In this document: piece after piece, positions 34,965 through 44,486 of the stretch
Numbering within the stretch: the first letter of the stretch is position 1
Layout: each line of letters starts with the position of its first letter
Source of the DNA: Clostridium sp. Cult3
GTDB taxonomy: Bacteria; Bacillota; Clostridia; Tissierellales; Tepidimicrobiaceae
DNA: 52,047 nucleotides
Direction of reading: 5' to 3'
Assembly (NCBI RefSeq): GCF_021655115.1
Contig: NZ_PPXY01000007.1
Span: forward strand, 1-52,047
Program-made: the position numbers and the translations under genes
Notes under the pieces: model-generated
What the model was told of the DNA's origin: nothing
The model's database searches: none
What the model saw: the letters and a program-made list of their open reading frames with translations, nothing else

Positions 34965-37580
34965 TTGGATAATCTAACACCTATGATGAAACAATACTTG
35001 ACTATTAAGAAAAATTATGATGATTCTATATTGTTTTTTAGATTAGGAGATTTCTACGAGATGTTTTTTGATGATGCTATTACAGCATCGAAAGAGCTTG
35101 AAATAGCACTAACTCAGCGGGATTGTGGTGGGGATAAAAAGGCACCTATGTGTGGAGTACCCCATCATGTATCCGAAGTATACATCTCAAAACTGGTTGA
35201 AAAGGGATATAAAGTTGCTATATGTGAACAATTAGAAGATCCATCTGTAGCAAAGGGATTGGTAAAAAGAGATGTTATAAGAGTAGTAACTCCTGGTACA
35301 ATAACTGATATAAATGTGCTTGATGAAAAATCTAATAATTATCTTGCATCTATATATTTAGATGAGGTAGGAGTAGGTTTATCTTATGTAGATACTTCTA
35401 CTGGAGAGATGTATACTACTGAATATATTGGCAATAAAGAAAATTGTTATACTTTTGTATTAGATGAGTTAGGAAAAATATTTCCTTCAGAGATAATAAC
35501 AAACTATTCCTTTATGGCCAATAGGAAGATATCTAGATTTATAGAAAATAGAATAAATCCCTATATTAACATCTACGAAGATGATTCTGTAGTTAGAAAT
35601 AATTGGACAGAACTAATATTAGATCACTTTAAGATAGATAGTTTAGATGTCATAGGAATAAAAGAAAAAATGTATTCCGTTATGTCTACTGGTATATTAA
35701 TAGATTATTTATATAGTACTCAAAAGGACTCTCTAGAACATATTACACAGATAAATTATTACGAGTCGCAAGAATATATGATATTAGATATAAATACCCG
35801 TACTAATTTGGAAATCCATGAAACCATCATGAGTAGGGAGAAAAAAGGATCTTTGTTAGGAGTTCTTGATAAAACTTCTACCGCGATGGGCGGAAGGCTG
35901 TTGAAGAAATGGTTAGAACAACCTTTAATGGATATAGATCAGATTGAAAAAAGACAAGAAATAGTCCAATTGTTTATAGACGATATTGTTTTAATGGACA
36001 ATATAAAGAGTTGTTTAAAGGATATATATGATTTAGAGCGCCTAATTGGTAAGATTTCCTATGGAAATTGTAATGCTAGAGACTTAATCTCTTTAAAAAA
36101 CTCAATAGGTAAAATACCTGAATTGAAAAAAAGATTGTTAGACTCTAAGGAGAAAAGATTCTTAGAGCTAGGAATGGCTATTGATTCTATGAAAGATCTA
36201 TACGATTTAATCGATGAATCTATAGTAGACAATCCTCCTATTTCTGTAAAAGAAGGAGGGTTAATAAAGCAAGGCTATGATAGGGAGTTAGATCAATTAA
36301 AAAAGGCTAGTACTGATGGTAAGCGGTGGATAGCTGAAATGGAGGCTGAACAAAAAGAAAAAACGGGTATTAAAAACTTGAGAATTGGTTTTAATAAAAA
36401 AGCTGGCTACTATTTTGAAGTTACGAATTCAAATTTAGAATTAGTACCTGATTATTTTATAAGAAAACAAACTTTAACTAATTCTGAAAGGTTTATTACC
36501 GATGAATTAAAGGATATGGAAATTAAAATACTAGGTGCAGAAGATAAGATGGTGGAAATTGAATATGGAATATTTCAGGATATAAGAGAAAAAGTAAAGG
36601 CTGAAACTCACAGAATACAAAAAACGAGTAGATTAATCTCGCAAATAGATGTTTTAAATTCTTTTGCTCAAGTTGCTTATAACAACGATTATATTAAACC
36701 AAAATTAAATGATGAGGGTATAATCCATATAGTAGAAGGAAGGCACCCAGTAGTAGAAACTACTATAGAAAACGAGATGTTCGTTCCCAACAACACCTAT
36801 TTAGACACTAACACTCATAGAGTCCAAATTTTAACTGGACCAAATATGGCTGGTAAATCTACCTATATGAGACAGGTAGCAATCATTTCTTTAATGGCTC
36901 AAACAGGATCTTTTGTACCTGCAAAAGGGGCTAACATTGCTATTGTAGATAGGATATTTACCAGGATAGGTGCATCAGATAATCTATCCCAAGGGGAGAG
37001 CACCTTTATGGTAGAGATGAATGAGGTATCCAATATAATTAATAATGCAACAAAGAAAAGTTTGATAATATTAGATGAAGTGGGAAGGGGTACTAGTACC
37101 TATGATGGTCTTAGCATTGCCTGGGCCATTGTTGAATACATTACAAAAAACATAAAGGCAAAGACCTTATTTGCAACCCATTACCACGAATTAACCGAAT
37201 TAGAGGAAAGAATGGAAGGAGTAAAGAATCTTACTATATTAGTAGAAGAAAGAGGAGAAGAAATAATCTTTTTGAGAAAAATTGTAGAAGGAAGTACTAA
37301 TAAAAGTTATGGCATAGAAGTAGCAAAATTGGCAGGTATTGATAGTATAATCATAGATAGGGCTAATGAGGTGTTACATCAAATTGAACAAAGTCATGGC
37401 TTTTCTATTAGTGATGAACCTATAAAGTCAGACCAACAGTTAAGTATAACTGACTATAAAAAAGACTACTTTATTGATAAAATTAATAGGGTTGATGTAT
37501 CAAAGATAACACCCATGGAAGCTATTAATATATTGTATGATTTAACGGAGGAAGCTAAGAGACTTAAGGAGAAGGCATAA
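34965..37580 (+). CDS. mutS: DNA mismatch repair protein MutS
   Basis: 871 residues from TTG 34965 with GGAGGT upstream. The mismatch-binding N terminus contains FFRLGDFYEMFFDDA (Phe-x-Glu motif), the ATPase has the P-loop GPNMAGKSTYMRQ near residue 624 and the Walker B segment ILDEVGRGTSTYDG. Full length. It starts mismatch repair by binding mispairs and recruiting MutL, whose gene begins 1 nt later. Confidence 0.97.
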   Translation: MDNLTPMMKQYLTIKKNYDDSILFFRLGDFYEMFFDDAITASKELEIALTQRDCGGDKKAPMCGVPHHVSEVYISKLVEKGYKVAICEQLEDPSVAKGLVKRDVIRVVTPGTITDINVLDEKSNNYLASIYLDEVGVGLSYVDTSTGEMYTTEYIGNKENCYTFVLDELGKIFPSEIITNYSFMANRKISRFIENRINPYINIYEDDSVVRNNWTELILDHFKIDSLDVIGIKEKMYSVMSTGILIDYLYSTQKDSLEHITQINYYESQEYMILDINTRTNLEIHETIMSREKKGSLLGVLDKTSTAMGGRLLKKWLEQPLMDIDQIEKRQEIVQLFIDDIVLMDNIKSCLKDIYDLERLIGKISYGNCNARDLISLKNSIGKIPELKKRLLDSKEKRFLELGMAIDSMKDLYDLIDESIVDNPPISVKEGGLIKQGYDRELDQLKKASTDGKRWIAEMEAEQKEKTGIKNLRIGFNKKAGYYFEVTNSNLELVPDYFIRKQTLTNSERFITDELKDMEIKILGAEDKMVEIEYGIFQDIREKVKAETHRIQKTSRLISQIDVLNSFAQVAYNNDYIKPKLNDEGIIHIVEGRHPVVETTIENEMFVPNNTYLDTNTHRVQILTGPNMAGKSTYMRQVAIISLMAQTGSFVPAKGANIAIVDRIFTRIGASDNLSQGESTFMVEMNEVSNIINNATKKSLIILDEVGRGTSTYDGLSIAWAIVEYITKNIKAKTLFATHYHELTELEERMEGVKNLTILVEERGEEIIFLRKIVEGSTNKSYGIEVAKLAGIDSIIIDRANEVLHQIEQSHGFSISDEPIKSDQQLSITDYKKDYFIDKINRVDVSKITPMEAINILYDLTEEAKRLKEKA

Positions 37581-37581
37581 A

Positions 37582-39420
37582 ATGAACAAGATAAAAGTAT
37601 TAGATGAAAAGACAATACAAAAAATTGCTGCTGGCGAAATCATTGAAAGACCATCCTCTATAGCAAAAGAACTAATTGAAAATTCATTAGATGCGAATTC
37701 GTCAAGCATAACTATTGAAATAAGAGATGGTGGCAAGTCTTATATGAGAATTACAGATGATGGAGACGGAATTCTTGAAGATGACCTAGGTCTTGCCTTT
37801 CAACGTCATACTACTAGCAAATTATCTAATGCAGATGATCTTTTTAAGATTATGTCCTTTGGATTTCGCGGTGAAGCATTAGCTAGTATTTCTACAGTAG
37901 CTAAGGTGGAAGTTTTAACTAAGACCCATATGGATATACCTGGCATTCAGGCTTTTGTAGAAGAAGGAAAAATAATAGAAAAAAAACCAGTAGGATGCCC
38001 TAAAGGGACTACTATGATCGTCAGGGATTTGTTTTATAACGTTCCGGTAAGGGAGAAATTCCTTAAATCGAACATATCAGAGGCTAATCATGTAAGTAAT
38101 ATAGTATATAAGTTAGCTTTGGGGAATTATGGTGTATCCTTTAAATATATTAAGGACAATAAAATAATATTTCAAACTTCGAAAAACAATGATATGCTAG
38201 CAAATATATATACTTTGCTAGGAAAAGATTTTACTGATAATCTATTGGAAATTGAATATAGGGCACCAAGTTTTAGAATATTTGGATATATATCTAATAA
38301 CATTTTTTATAGGGGCAATAGAAGTCATCAATATCTATATGTAAACAACAGGTACATTAATAACGATCATATATCAAAAATAATAGAAGATAGATATAGA
38401 TCCATAATACCAGTTAATAAGTTTCCAATATTTATACTATTTATTGATATAGATCCATCTTTTATTGATGTTAATATTCATCCTACAAAACAACAGATAA
38501 AATTTATTAATCAAAATCAATTGGATGCTGCATTAGAATATGTCATTGATTCTGAACTAAAGAAAAATCTTTCTATTCCTAAGATATTGAAAAAACAAGA
38601 TAAAGGTTTAGAAGAAAATGAACTTCCTCTTTTATATGATAATAATTTTCTAATGCAAAATGAAGAAACCAAAACAAAAACTAGATTAGGCGATATTCCA
38701 AAGGATCAATCAAGTAATATAGATATTGATAATAAGAATAAAGTGGCAGAGGTGGAATTAGAGTATAGCAATAATGCTATCAATAATGGAGGCAAATACA
38801 AAAAGAAAGAAGGAACTGATTTAGAGTTAAAAAATTTATTACAAAGAATAAGACCTATTGGTATACTTTTTTCTACCTATATATTAGCAGAAGATATTGA
38901 GCTTGATAAGGTATTAATTATTGATCAACATGCAGCCCATGAAAGAATTATGTACGAGAAATATAAGATGGAATATGCGAGAGAACAGGTTGTTATTCAA
39001 AACCTTCTAACTCCTGAAATAGTAGAATTGACCAATGTAGAAATTGCTTTGGTAATAGATAATATTGAATTATTTCGAAGATTGGGGTTTGTCATAGAAG
39101 AGTTTGGTACAAACAGCATCATTATAAGGGGAGTACCTTTATTATTTGGTAAGCCTCAAACTAAGGAATTGTTTTTAGAGTTAGTCGATGCAATAAAGCT
39201 TGATATAAGTAGTAGCTATGAGGTAAAACTAGATAAAATAATGAAAATTGCCTGTACCAGAGCTATTAAAGCTGGCGATAATATAATAGATGTTGAAATA
39301 GATAGTTTATTAGATCAGCTGAGTCAAACAACCAATCCTTATACTTGCCCTCATGGGCGACCTACGATTGTTCAAATATCAAGAGAAGATTTAGAAAAAG
39401 AGTTTAAAAGAATTATGTAA
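37582..39420 (+). CDS. mutL: DNA mismatch repair protein MutL, endonuclease type
   Basis: 612 residues. The GHKL ATPase has ELIENSLDANS, DDGDGI and GFRGEAL; the C-terminal domain has DQHAAHERIMYE (the endonuclease DQHAx2Ex4E motif), ACTRAIKAGD and CPHGRPT, so the protein is expected to nick DNA itself, as in bacteria lacking MutH. The middle linker is low in complexity. It overlaps translationally with mutS (1-nt gap) and precedes miaA by 12 nt. Confidence 0.97.
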   Translation: MNKIKVLDEKTIQKIAAGEIIERPSSIAKELIENSLDANSSSITIEIRDGGKSYMRITDDGDGILEDDLGLAFQRHTTSKLSNADDLFKIMSFGFRGEALASISTVAKVEVLTKTHMDIPGIQAFVEEGKIIEKKPVGCPKGTTMIVRDLFYNVPVREKFLKSNISEANHVSNIVYKLALGNYGVSFKYIKDNKIIFQTSKNNDMLANIYTLLGKDFTDNLLEIEYRAPSFRIFGYISNNIFYRGNRSHQYLYVNNRYINNDHISKIIEDRYRSIIPVNKFPIFILFIDIDPSFIDVNIHPTKQQIKFINQNQLDAALEYVIDSELKKNLSIPKILKKQDKGLEENELPLLYDNNFLMQNEETKTKTRLGDIPKDQSSNIDIDNKNKVAEVELEYSNNAINNGGKYKKKEGTDLELKNLLQRIRPIGILFSTYILAEDIELDKVLIIDQHAAHERIMYEKYKMEYAREQVVIQNLLTPEIVELTNVEIALVIDNIELFRRLGFVIEEFGTNSIIIRGVPLLFGKPQTKELFLELVDAIKLDISSSYEVKLDKIMKIACTRAIKAGDNIIDVEIDSLLDQLSQTTNPYTCPHGRPTIVQISREDLEKEFKRIM

Positions 39421-39432
39421 AAGGATGATATA

Positions 39433-40380
39433 ATGAAAGAAAAACAAAATTTACTAGTACTTTTGGGTCCAACTGCAGTAGGGAAAACCTCTATTTCCAT
39501 TGACCTTGCAAAAAGATTAAATGGTGAGATTATTTCAGCTGATTCTATGCAAATATATAAGTATATGGATATTGGAACTGCAAAAATAACTAAGGAAGAA
39601 ATGGGTTATATACCTCATTATATGATAAATATTGTTTACCCAGATGAGGAGTTTACAGTTGCTAATTTCAAGAATAAAGCTGAAGAATATATAAAAGATA
39701 TAAATCATAGAGGCAATATTCCAATAATAGTTGGTGGAACAGGTTTATATATTAACTCCATAGTATATAAGTTGCAGTTTACTGAAGTTAAACCTAATGA
39801 AAAGTTTAGGACAGAAAATAACGATATAGCAGATAAATATGGTAATAACTATCTACATAATAAATTAAGTGAAGTTGATCCTGTGTCTGCAAATCGTATT
39901 AATGTAAATGATAGGAAGAGAATAATAAGGGCTTTAGAAATACTACATGAAACAGGTAAGCCAATGTCCTATTATAATAAGAATTTTAGAAAGGAAACAG
40001 ATGAGTATAATTTAGTAATGGTTGGCCTTACCATGGATAGACCAAAGCTTTATTCCCGTATTAATAGTAGAGTTGATATTATGTTAGATGAAGGATTGAT
40101 AGAAGAAGTGAAAATGTTGATGAACATGGGATATACTAAAGATCTTACTTCTATGCAAGGAATTGGATACAAGGAAATTATTAATTATTTAGAAGGTACT
40201 ATGGAGTTGTATGAAGCTATAGAAATGCTTAAAAGAAACACTAGGAGATTTGCAAAAAGACAATTGACATGGTTTAGAAGGGATAATAGAATAAAGTGGG
40301 TGGATGTTAATGAATTTCATTCAATTGAGTCTATTAGCGAATTTTTAGCTGATTATGTGTCTGAAGAATTAACAAAATAA
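39433..40380 (+). CDS. miaA: tRNA dimethylallyltransferase
   Basis: 315 residues. P-loop [15 protein letters not shown], then [17 protein letters not shown] and the conserved GGTGLYI. It transfers a dimethylallyl group to A37, the substrate later thiomethylated by MiaB. The mutL-miaA-hfq order is widely conserved. Confidence 0.96.
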   Translation: MKEKQNLLVLLGPTAVGKTSISIDLAKRLNGEIISADSMQIYKYMDIGTAKITKEEMGYIPHYMINIVYPDEEFTVANFKNKAEEYIKDINHRGNIPIIVGGTGLYINSIVYKLQFTEVKPNEKFRTENNDIADKYGNNYLHNKLSEVDPVSANRINVNDRKRIIRALEILHETGKPMSYYNKNFRKETDEYNLVMVGLTMDRPKLYSRINSRVDIMLDEGLIEEVKMLMNMGYTKDLTSMQGIGYKEIINYLEGTMELYEAIEMLKRNTRRFAKRQLTWFRRDNRIKWVDVNEFHSIESISEFLADYVSEELTK

Positions 40381-40397
40381 TTAAAGGAGGGTATGGT

Positions 40398-40625
40398 ATG
40401 AAGGGAACGATTAACTTACAGGATATATTTCTAAATAAGGCTCGAAAGGAAAGCATAAACCTGACAATTTACTTAATAAACGGATATCAAATTAAAGGCT
40501 TGGTAAAGGGGTTTGACAATTATACTATTATATTGGATAGTGAAGGGAAGCAACAACTAATTTATAAACATGCAATATCTACAATAATACCAAGTCAATA
40601 TATAGATTTAACAGTAGACCTTTAG
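40398..40625 (+). CDS. hfq: RNA chaperone Hfq
   Basis: 75 residues, an Sm-fold protein with [28 protein letters not shown] (Sm1) and the YKHAIS Sm2 motif. It forms hexameric rings for small-RNA pairing. AAAGGAGG precedes the ATG and a terminator follows. Confidence 0.96.
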   Translation: MKGTINLQDIFLNKARKESINLTIYLINGYQIKGLVKGFDNYTIILDSEGKQQLIYKHAISTIIPSQYIDLTVDL

Positions 40626-40643
40626 GTAGATAAATTAAACAAT

Positions 40644-40678
40644 CAAATGTCTCTGACAATATCAGAGACATTTGTATT
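40644..40678 (+). terminator. Terminator after hfq
   Basis: Perfect 13-bp arms CAAATGTCTCTGA and TCAGAGACATTTG with a 5-nt loop, then TATTTG. It lies before the ynbB ribosome binding site, so ynbB may need read-through or its own promoter. Confidence 0.85.
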
Positions 40679-40706
40679 TGTACTTTTGTTAGAAAGGTGG
40701 ATGAAT

Positions 40707-42011
40707 ATGGACAAGGATACAATAAATATATTATGTAAACACTATGGCATAAATAAAAAGATAATAAACTTTGTATGTTCAAAGGAAGGTTTAATAAGGG
40801 ATAACTTTGTCGAGATAGACAAAATAAAAGAATACAATCAATTGAAAATCATTCATAGTATGCAAAAAGCAAAACTTAGTTCAACAGATTTTAATTGGAC
40901 TACTGGATATGGATATGGCGATATAGGTAGGGACAAAGTAGAAGAAATATATTCCTATGTATTTAACACTGAGGATGCCTTAGTAAGGCCCACAATAGTT
41001 TCAGGGACCCATGCTATCACTTTAACTTTATCTGGCCTATTGAGGCCCAATGATGAGTTCATATCCATAACTGGGAGCCCTTATGACACTTTACAAAGGG
41101 TTATAGGTGTAAAAGGAGATACCAATGGAACTTTATTAGATTATGGTATAAAATATAAGGAAATACCATTGAAAGATGAAAAAATAGATATTGACCAAGT
41201 TATTAATAATATTTCTAAAACTACTAGATTATTATTGATTCAAAGGTCTACAGGATATAGCGACAGAAGAGCGGTAACTATTGATGAAATGAAAGTTGCT
41301 ATTAATAGAATAAAGGATTATAACGAAGATATTATTATTATGGTTGATAATTGTTATGGAGAGTTTGTAGAAAAACTTGAACCAAGCGATATAGGTGCAG
41401 ATATAATAGCAGGATCTTTGATTAAAAATCCTGGGGGAGGATTGGCATTAGCTGGTGGATATATAGTTGGAAAGTCAAGCTTAGTGGAACAAGTAGCAAA
41501 TAGAAGTACAGCACCCGGTTTGGGAAAGGATTGTGGATTGACTTTTGGAACTACCAGAACTACATTACAAGGATTATTCTTAGCTCCTCATATAGTTGCA
41601 GAAGCTATAAAAGGCGCTTTGTTAGTTGGAATAGTATACAAAGAACTAGGATTTGAAATCATACCAGAAATTGAAGATGTTAGAAGTGATATTATACAAG
41701 CTGTTAAGTTTAACTCTCCAGATAGGGTTGTAGAGTTTTGTAAAGGAATACAAATGGCATCGGTGGTTGATTCTTTCGTAACTCCATTACCTTGGGAAAT
41801 GCCTGGTTATGAAGATGAAGTAATAATGGCAGCTGGAGGTTTTATAGATGGTTCATCAATTGAATTAAGCTCCGATGGACCAATGAGGGAGCCTTACTTA
41901 GCATACTATCAGGGTGGTTTAACTTATGAACATTGCAAACTTGGAGTTATGATATCTCTAAATAATCTATTGAATAATAATTTAATCGATACAAACAGGC
42001 TAGCCTTATAA
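40707..42011 (+). CDS. ynbB: PLP-dependent methionine gamma-lyase family protein (aluminium resistance, YnbB)
   Basis: 434 residues from ATG 40707, 6 nt after AAAGGTGG; ATG 40701 is too close, and a 20-residue extension to 40647 would run through the hfq terminator. The PLP site is GSLIKNPGGGLALAGGYIVG and the cofactor-binding SGTHAITLTLSGLLR is present. The family is fold type I, often annotated as aluminium resistance protein; its reaction is not established. The miaA-hfq-ynbB-lexA order is common in Firmicutes. Confidence 0.9.
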   Translation: MDKDTINILCKHYGINKKIINFVCSKEGLIRDNFVEIDKIKEYNQLKIIHSMQKAKLSSTDFNWTTGYGYGDIGRDKVEEIYSYVFNTEDALVRPTIVSGTHAITLTLSGLLRPNDEFISITGSPYDTLQRVIGVKGDTNGTLLDYGIKYKEIPLKDEKIDIDQVINNISKTTRLLLIQRSTGYSDRRAVTIDEMKVAINRIKDYNEDIIIMVDNCYGEFVEKLEPSDIGADIIAGSLIKNPGGGLALAGGYIVGKSSLVEQVANRSTAPGLGKDCGLTFGTTRTTLQGLFLAPHIVAEAIKGALLVGIVYKELGFEIIPEIEDVRSDIIQAVKFNSPDRVVEFCKGIQMASVVDSFVTPLPWEMPGYEDEVIMAAGGFIDGSSIELSSDGPMREPYLAYYQGGLTYEHCKLGVMISLNNLLNNNLIDTNRLAL

Positions 42012-42024
42012 GGCTAGCCTGTTT
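41993..42024. terminator. Palindromic terminator overlapping the ynbB stop
   Basis: A perfect 32-bp palindrome with half-site AAACAGGCTAGCCTTA includes the last four codons and stop of ynbB and lies 14 nt before the lexA 3' end. It probably stops both convergent genes. Confidence 0.8.
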
Positions 42025-42037
42025 ATTATGGTATTAA

Positions 42038-42655
42038 TCATATTTTTCTATAAAGTCCAATTACCTTTCCTAAAACTGTTACATCCTGAGTTAAAATTGG
42101 ATCCATAGTTTTATTTTCAGGCTGTAAACGTATATGATCTTTTTCTTTATAGAATGTTTTTACTGTAGCTTCGTCTTCCATTAAAGCTACTACAATATCT
42201 CCATTTGTTGCATCATTTTGTTGTTTTACTAAAACATAATCATCGCTATATATTCCTGCATCTATCATACTATCACCCTGAATTTTCAACATAAACAGAG
42301 GGCCGCGCTCTGCAATTTCTATAGGCACAGGGAAAGTATCTTCTATATGCTCTACGGCTAAAATAGGCTGCCCAGCAGTTACTTTACCTATAATAGGTAT
42401 ATCCACCGTTTTTTTCGGCGCAAATAAGGAATCTTCATCCCTACTTAAAACTTCAATAGCTCTAGGCTTAGTTGGATCTTTTCTAATATATTCTTTATCC
42501 TCTAATATTTCCATATGCCTATGAACAGTTGAGGTTGATTTTAAACTGACTCCTTTGCAAATCTCCCTTACAGAAGGGGGATATCCTTGTCTTTGTATAT
42601 GGTTTTTAATAAAATGCAGGATTTCAATTTGTTTCTGGGTTAAATCTTCATACAT
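42038..42655 (-). CDS. lexA: SOS repressor LexA
   Basis: 205 residues from ATG 42655, with GAGGTG 6 nt upstream; GTG 42664 falls inside that site. The N-terminal winged helix ([24 protein letters not shown]) binds DNA; self-cleavage site Ala94-Gly95 (TAGQP), catalytic Ser129 (QGDSM) and Lys166 (EATVK) are all intact. It should repress itself and the divergent yneA-like gene through the boxes between them. A strong promoter and box lie upstream. Confidence 0.97.
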   Translation of the reverse strand: MYEDLTQKQIEILHFIKNHIQRQGYPPSVREICKGVSLKSTSTVHRHMEILEDKEYIRKDPTKPRAIEVLSRDEDSLFAPKKTVDIPIIGKVTAGQPILAVEHIEDTFPVPIEIAERGPLFMLKIQGDSMIDAGIYSDDYVLVKQQNDATNGDIVVALMEDEATVKTFYKEKDHIRLQPENKTMDPILTQDVTVLGKVIGLYRKI

Positions 42656-42739
42656 AATAAACACCTCACATATATAGGATATTTAGTCTCAACGAATATA
42701 TAAACACATTGGTACTAGGCGTTCTATTGGTTTTAACTA

Positions 42740-42768
42740 ATTATACCACATGAAAATAAAATAATCAA
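42740..42768 (-). promoter_or_regulatory. lexA promoter
   Basis: On the minus strand TTGATT (42768-42763) and TATAAT (42745-42740) are spaced 17 nt. The -35 overlaps a LexA box, the arrangement expected for autorepression. Confidence 0.75.
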
Positions 42769-42779
42769 ACGTGGGTTCG
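42766..42779. promoter_or_regulatory. LexA (DinR/Cheo) box at the lexA promoter
   Basis: On the minus strand CGAACCCACGTTTG matches the Gram-positive box CGAAC-N4-GTTYG and overlaps the lexA -35 hexamer. Confidence 0.8.
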
Positions 42780-42797
42780 GTTTTTTTAAAAAAACTA

Positions 42798-42826
42798 TTG
42801 ACAAGGAACTAATGTTTCGATACAAT
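42798..42826 (+). promoter_or_regulatory. yneA-like gene promoter
   Basis: TTGACA (42798-42803) and TACAAT (42821-42826), 17 nt apart. A LexA box fills the spacer, so repressor binding and polymerase binding should exclude each other. Confidence 0.85.
42805..42818. promoter_or_regulatory. LexA box in the yneA-like promoter spacer
   Basis: GGAACTAATGTTTC matches GAAC-N4-GTTY and lies wholly between the -35 and -10 boxes. Confidence 0.75.
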
Positions 42827-42835
42827 AGGTTATGA

Positions 42836-42849
42836 CGAACAGATGTTTA
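42836..42849. promoter_or_regulatory. Second LexA box downstream of the yneA-like promoter
   Basis: CGAACAGATGTTTA keeps the GAAC-N4-GTT core and lies about 31 bp (three helical turns) from the first box, suiting cooperative repression. Confidence 0.65.
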
Positions 42850-42876
42850 GAACTAATGTGCTTAGAACTAATGTAT
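42847..42876 (+). repeat. Tandem 15-nt repeat with degenerate LexA half-sites
   Basis: Two units TTAGAACTAATGTGC and TTAGAACTAATGTAT follow each other directly between the second LexA box and the gene. Each has a GAAC half-site with a poor second half; they look like decayed or half operators and lie in the 5' untranslated region. Confidence 0.6.
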
Positions 42877-42887
42877 GGGGTGATATT

Positions 42888-43232
42888 ATGTATAATAATA
42901 AAACAAAAAAAAGAAGATATAGGGTGGTTAATAAGTTAAGGTTTTTTACCTTCATATCATTCTTCATAACCATAATTATATATGTAATCATTATATCCGC
43001 TGGAAGTAATAAAGTTTATAGTTCTATATACGAAGATAAGTACGTAGAGGTAAAAGTGGAAAAAGGGGATACTCTATGGGATATAGCAAAGAGATATGTG
43101 CCAAAGGATTGCGATATAAGAAAGTTAGTGTTTGAATTAAGGGAATTTAATGAAATGGAAGATGTTAATATACATCCAGGAGATGTAATTAAAATACCGA
43201 CTAATACATATAAAATTGGGAATGGGAAATAG
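42888..43232 (+). CDS. yneA: YneA-like SOS cell-division suppressor with LysM domain
   Basis: 114 residues from ATG 42888 (GGGGTGAT upstream). A positively charged start and one membrane helix (residues about 18-40, FFTFISFFITIIIYVIIISAG) are followed by an extracellular LysM domain (VKVEKGDTLWDIAKRYVP to IHPGDVIKIPTN). In Bacillus, YneA has this layout, lies divergent from lexA and delays division during SOS. Two LexA boxes here support the same role. An ATG at 42843 lies in the repeat region and lacks a ribosome binding site. Confidence 0.88.
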   Translation: MYNNKTKKRRYRVVNKLRFFTFISFFITIIIYVIIISAGSNKVYSSIYEDKYVEVKVEKGDTLWDIAKRYVPKDCDIRKLVFELREFNEMEDVNIHPGDVIKIPTNTYKIGNGK

Positions 43233-43252
43233 AATTTTATAATATCTTATTC

Positions 43253-43297
43253 AAAGCATAAAGTTTACATAACTATATTATGCAAACTTTATGCTTT
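43253..43297. terminator. Bidirectional terminator between yneA-like and recombinase genes
   Basis: Perfect 14-bp arms AAAGCATAAAGTTT and AAACTTTATGCTTT enclose a 17-nt loop; TTTGTTT follows on the plus strand. It serves two convergent genes. Confidence 0.85.
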
Positions 43298-43344
43298 TGT
43301 TTAATAAATATATAAGGTAGAAGAATGGAGTCAATCTCCTATCT

Positions 43345-44319
43345 TTATTTATCAACTTTAGGATTAATATTGCCTAATGGGTTGCTTTGAACTGCTTGTC
43401 TAAGCCTTTCGTCATCGATATGAGTGTATATCTGGGTAGTAGATACATTTTCATGGCCTAGGATTTCTTGCAATGCTCTAATATCTACATTTCCATGTTT
43501 GTACATTAATGTAGCTGCAGTATGTCTTAATTTATGGGTGGAATATATACTAGTATCAAATCCTGCCTTCTCTAAATATCTATCTATCATATGTTGTATA
43601 GCTCTATTGCTCATCCTTCGTCTTCGTTTACTTAAAAATAGAGCTTCTTTATCGAAGACCTCATTAGGGCGTACTGATAGATAGTCATTAATCGCTTCAA
43701 TGCAAGCTTGATTTAGATATATAGTTCTTTCTTTATTGCCCTTACCTACAACTGTTAAAGTATCGCCCTTTATCCTATTTAAATCAATACTAGATAGTTC
43801 AGATAAACGAAGGCCACAGTTGAGGAATAGCATAACAATAGCATAATCACGCTTTCTGAAAAAATCATTATTATTTTCTAGTATAGTATTTAGCAATAAT
43901 TTGCACTCTTCAAGAGTAAGGTATACCGGATGCCTATTGTCAGTCTTAGGAAATTCTAAATTACTAGCAGGATTTTTGTCTATTAAATCAACTTTAGAAT
44001 GGAGGTAGTCAAAAAAAGATTTTAAGCTAGCTACCTTCCTAGATTTAGTAAGATTGCTATTGCCTAATTTTTTATCTGTAAAGGATATGAAGGCATGTAG
44101 GTCTTGAATTCCTATTTTTTCTATTAGTTCCATATCTACATCGCCAATACTTATTTCGTCAAAAGGTATATCCTTTCCTACCAGTTTATATCTGGTTTTA
44201 ATAAATCTAAAAAATGTACGTAAATCATAAAAATATTCTTTTGTGGTATTGGGAGAGGTACCTTTAATTGTCTCCATGTAATTTAGATAATCTTCAAGTA
44301 TAATCGGTATTTCGTCCAA
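43345..44319 (-). CDS. Tyrosine recombinase, XerC type
   Basis: 324 residues from TTG 44319, preceded by AAAGAGGG at 6 nt; ATG 44352 would start inside a 42-bp palindrome without a ribosome binding site. The catalytic set is complete: NCGLRLSEL (Arg), GKGNKER (Lys), THKLRHTAA (His-Arg), LGHENVSTTQIY (His and nucleophile Tyr). In Clostridia a XerC-like recombinase near lexA is common and may act in dimer resolution, perhaps with the XerD-like protein at 2834. The palindrome and a long non-coding leader upstream are unusual. Confidence 0.88.
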   Translation of the reverse strand: MDEIPIILEDYLNYMETIKGTSPNTTKEYFYDLRTFFRFIKTRYKLVGKDIPFDEISIGDVDMELIEKIGIQDLHAFISFTDKKLGNSNLTKSRKVASLKSFFDYLHSKVDLIDKNPASNLEFPKTDNRHPVYLTLEECKLLLNTILENNNDFFRKRDYAIVMLFLNCGLRLSELSSIDLNRIKGDTLTVVGKGNKERTIYLNQACIEAINDYLSVRPNEVFDKEALFLSKRRRRMSNRAIQHMIDRYLEKAGFDTSIYSTHKLRHTAATLMYKHGNVDIRALQEILGHENVSTTQIYTHIDDERLRQAVQSNPLGNINPKVDK

Positions 44320-44345
44320 TTTAATCCCTCTTTCTATTATTTTTG

Positions 44346-44387
44346 ATATCATTAGTCACAAAATAACTATTTTGTGACTAATGATAT
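44346..44387. repeat. 42-bp near-perfect palindrome upstream of the recombinase
   Basis: Arms of 20 bp, ATATCATTAGTCACAAAATA and its exact complement, are separated by 2 nt. No T-run follows on either strand, so it is a poor terminator. It lies 27 bp before the TTG start. The pattern of two 13-bp arms around a 6-bp centre would suit an operator or a recombinase site. Confidence 0.85.
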
Positions 44388-44486
44388 ACTTCGCCATAAA
44401 ATCTAAAAATCCTCCTAAATATTAAATAATTATTTTATGAACAATATCTTTGTTTATTAAATTGCATCAACTTTTCTTATTGACAT

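Noticed and set aside
40647-40706. Longer start for ynbB at ATG 40647
   Set aside because: The extension runs through the perfect hfq terminator hairpin and lacks a ribosome binding site; ATG 40707 follows AAAGGTGG.
42843-42887. Longer start for the yneA-like gene at 42843
   Set aside because: The added residues come from the tandem operator-like repeat; ATG 42888 has the ribosome binding site.
44356-44397. 13-codon reading frame on the minus strand after an AGGAGG (44416-44411), a possible leader peptide of the recombinase
   Set aside because: The spacing of 13 nt is too long, and most of the frame is simply the palindrome; kept only as a remote possibility.
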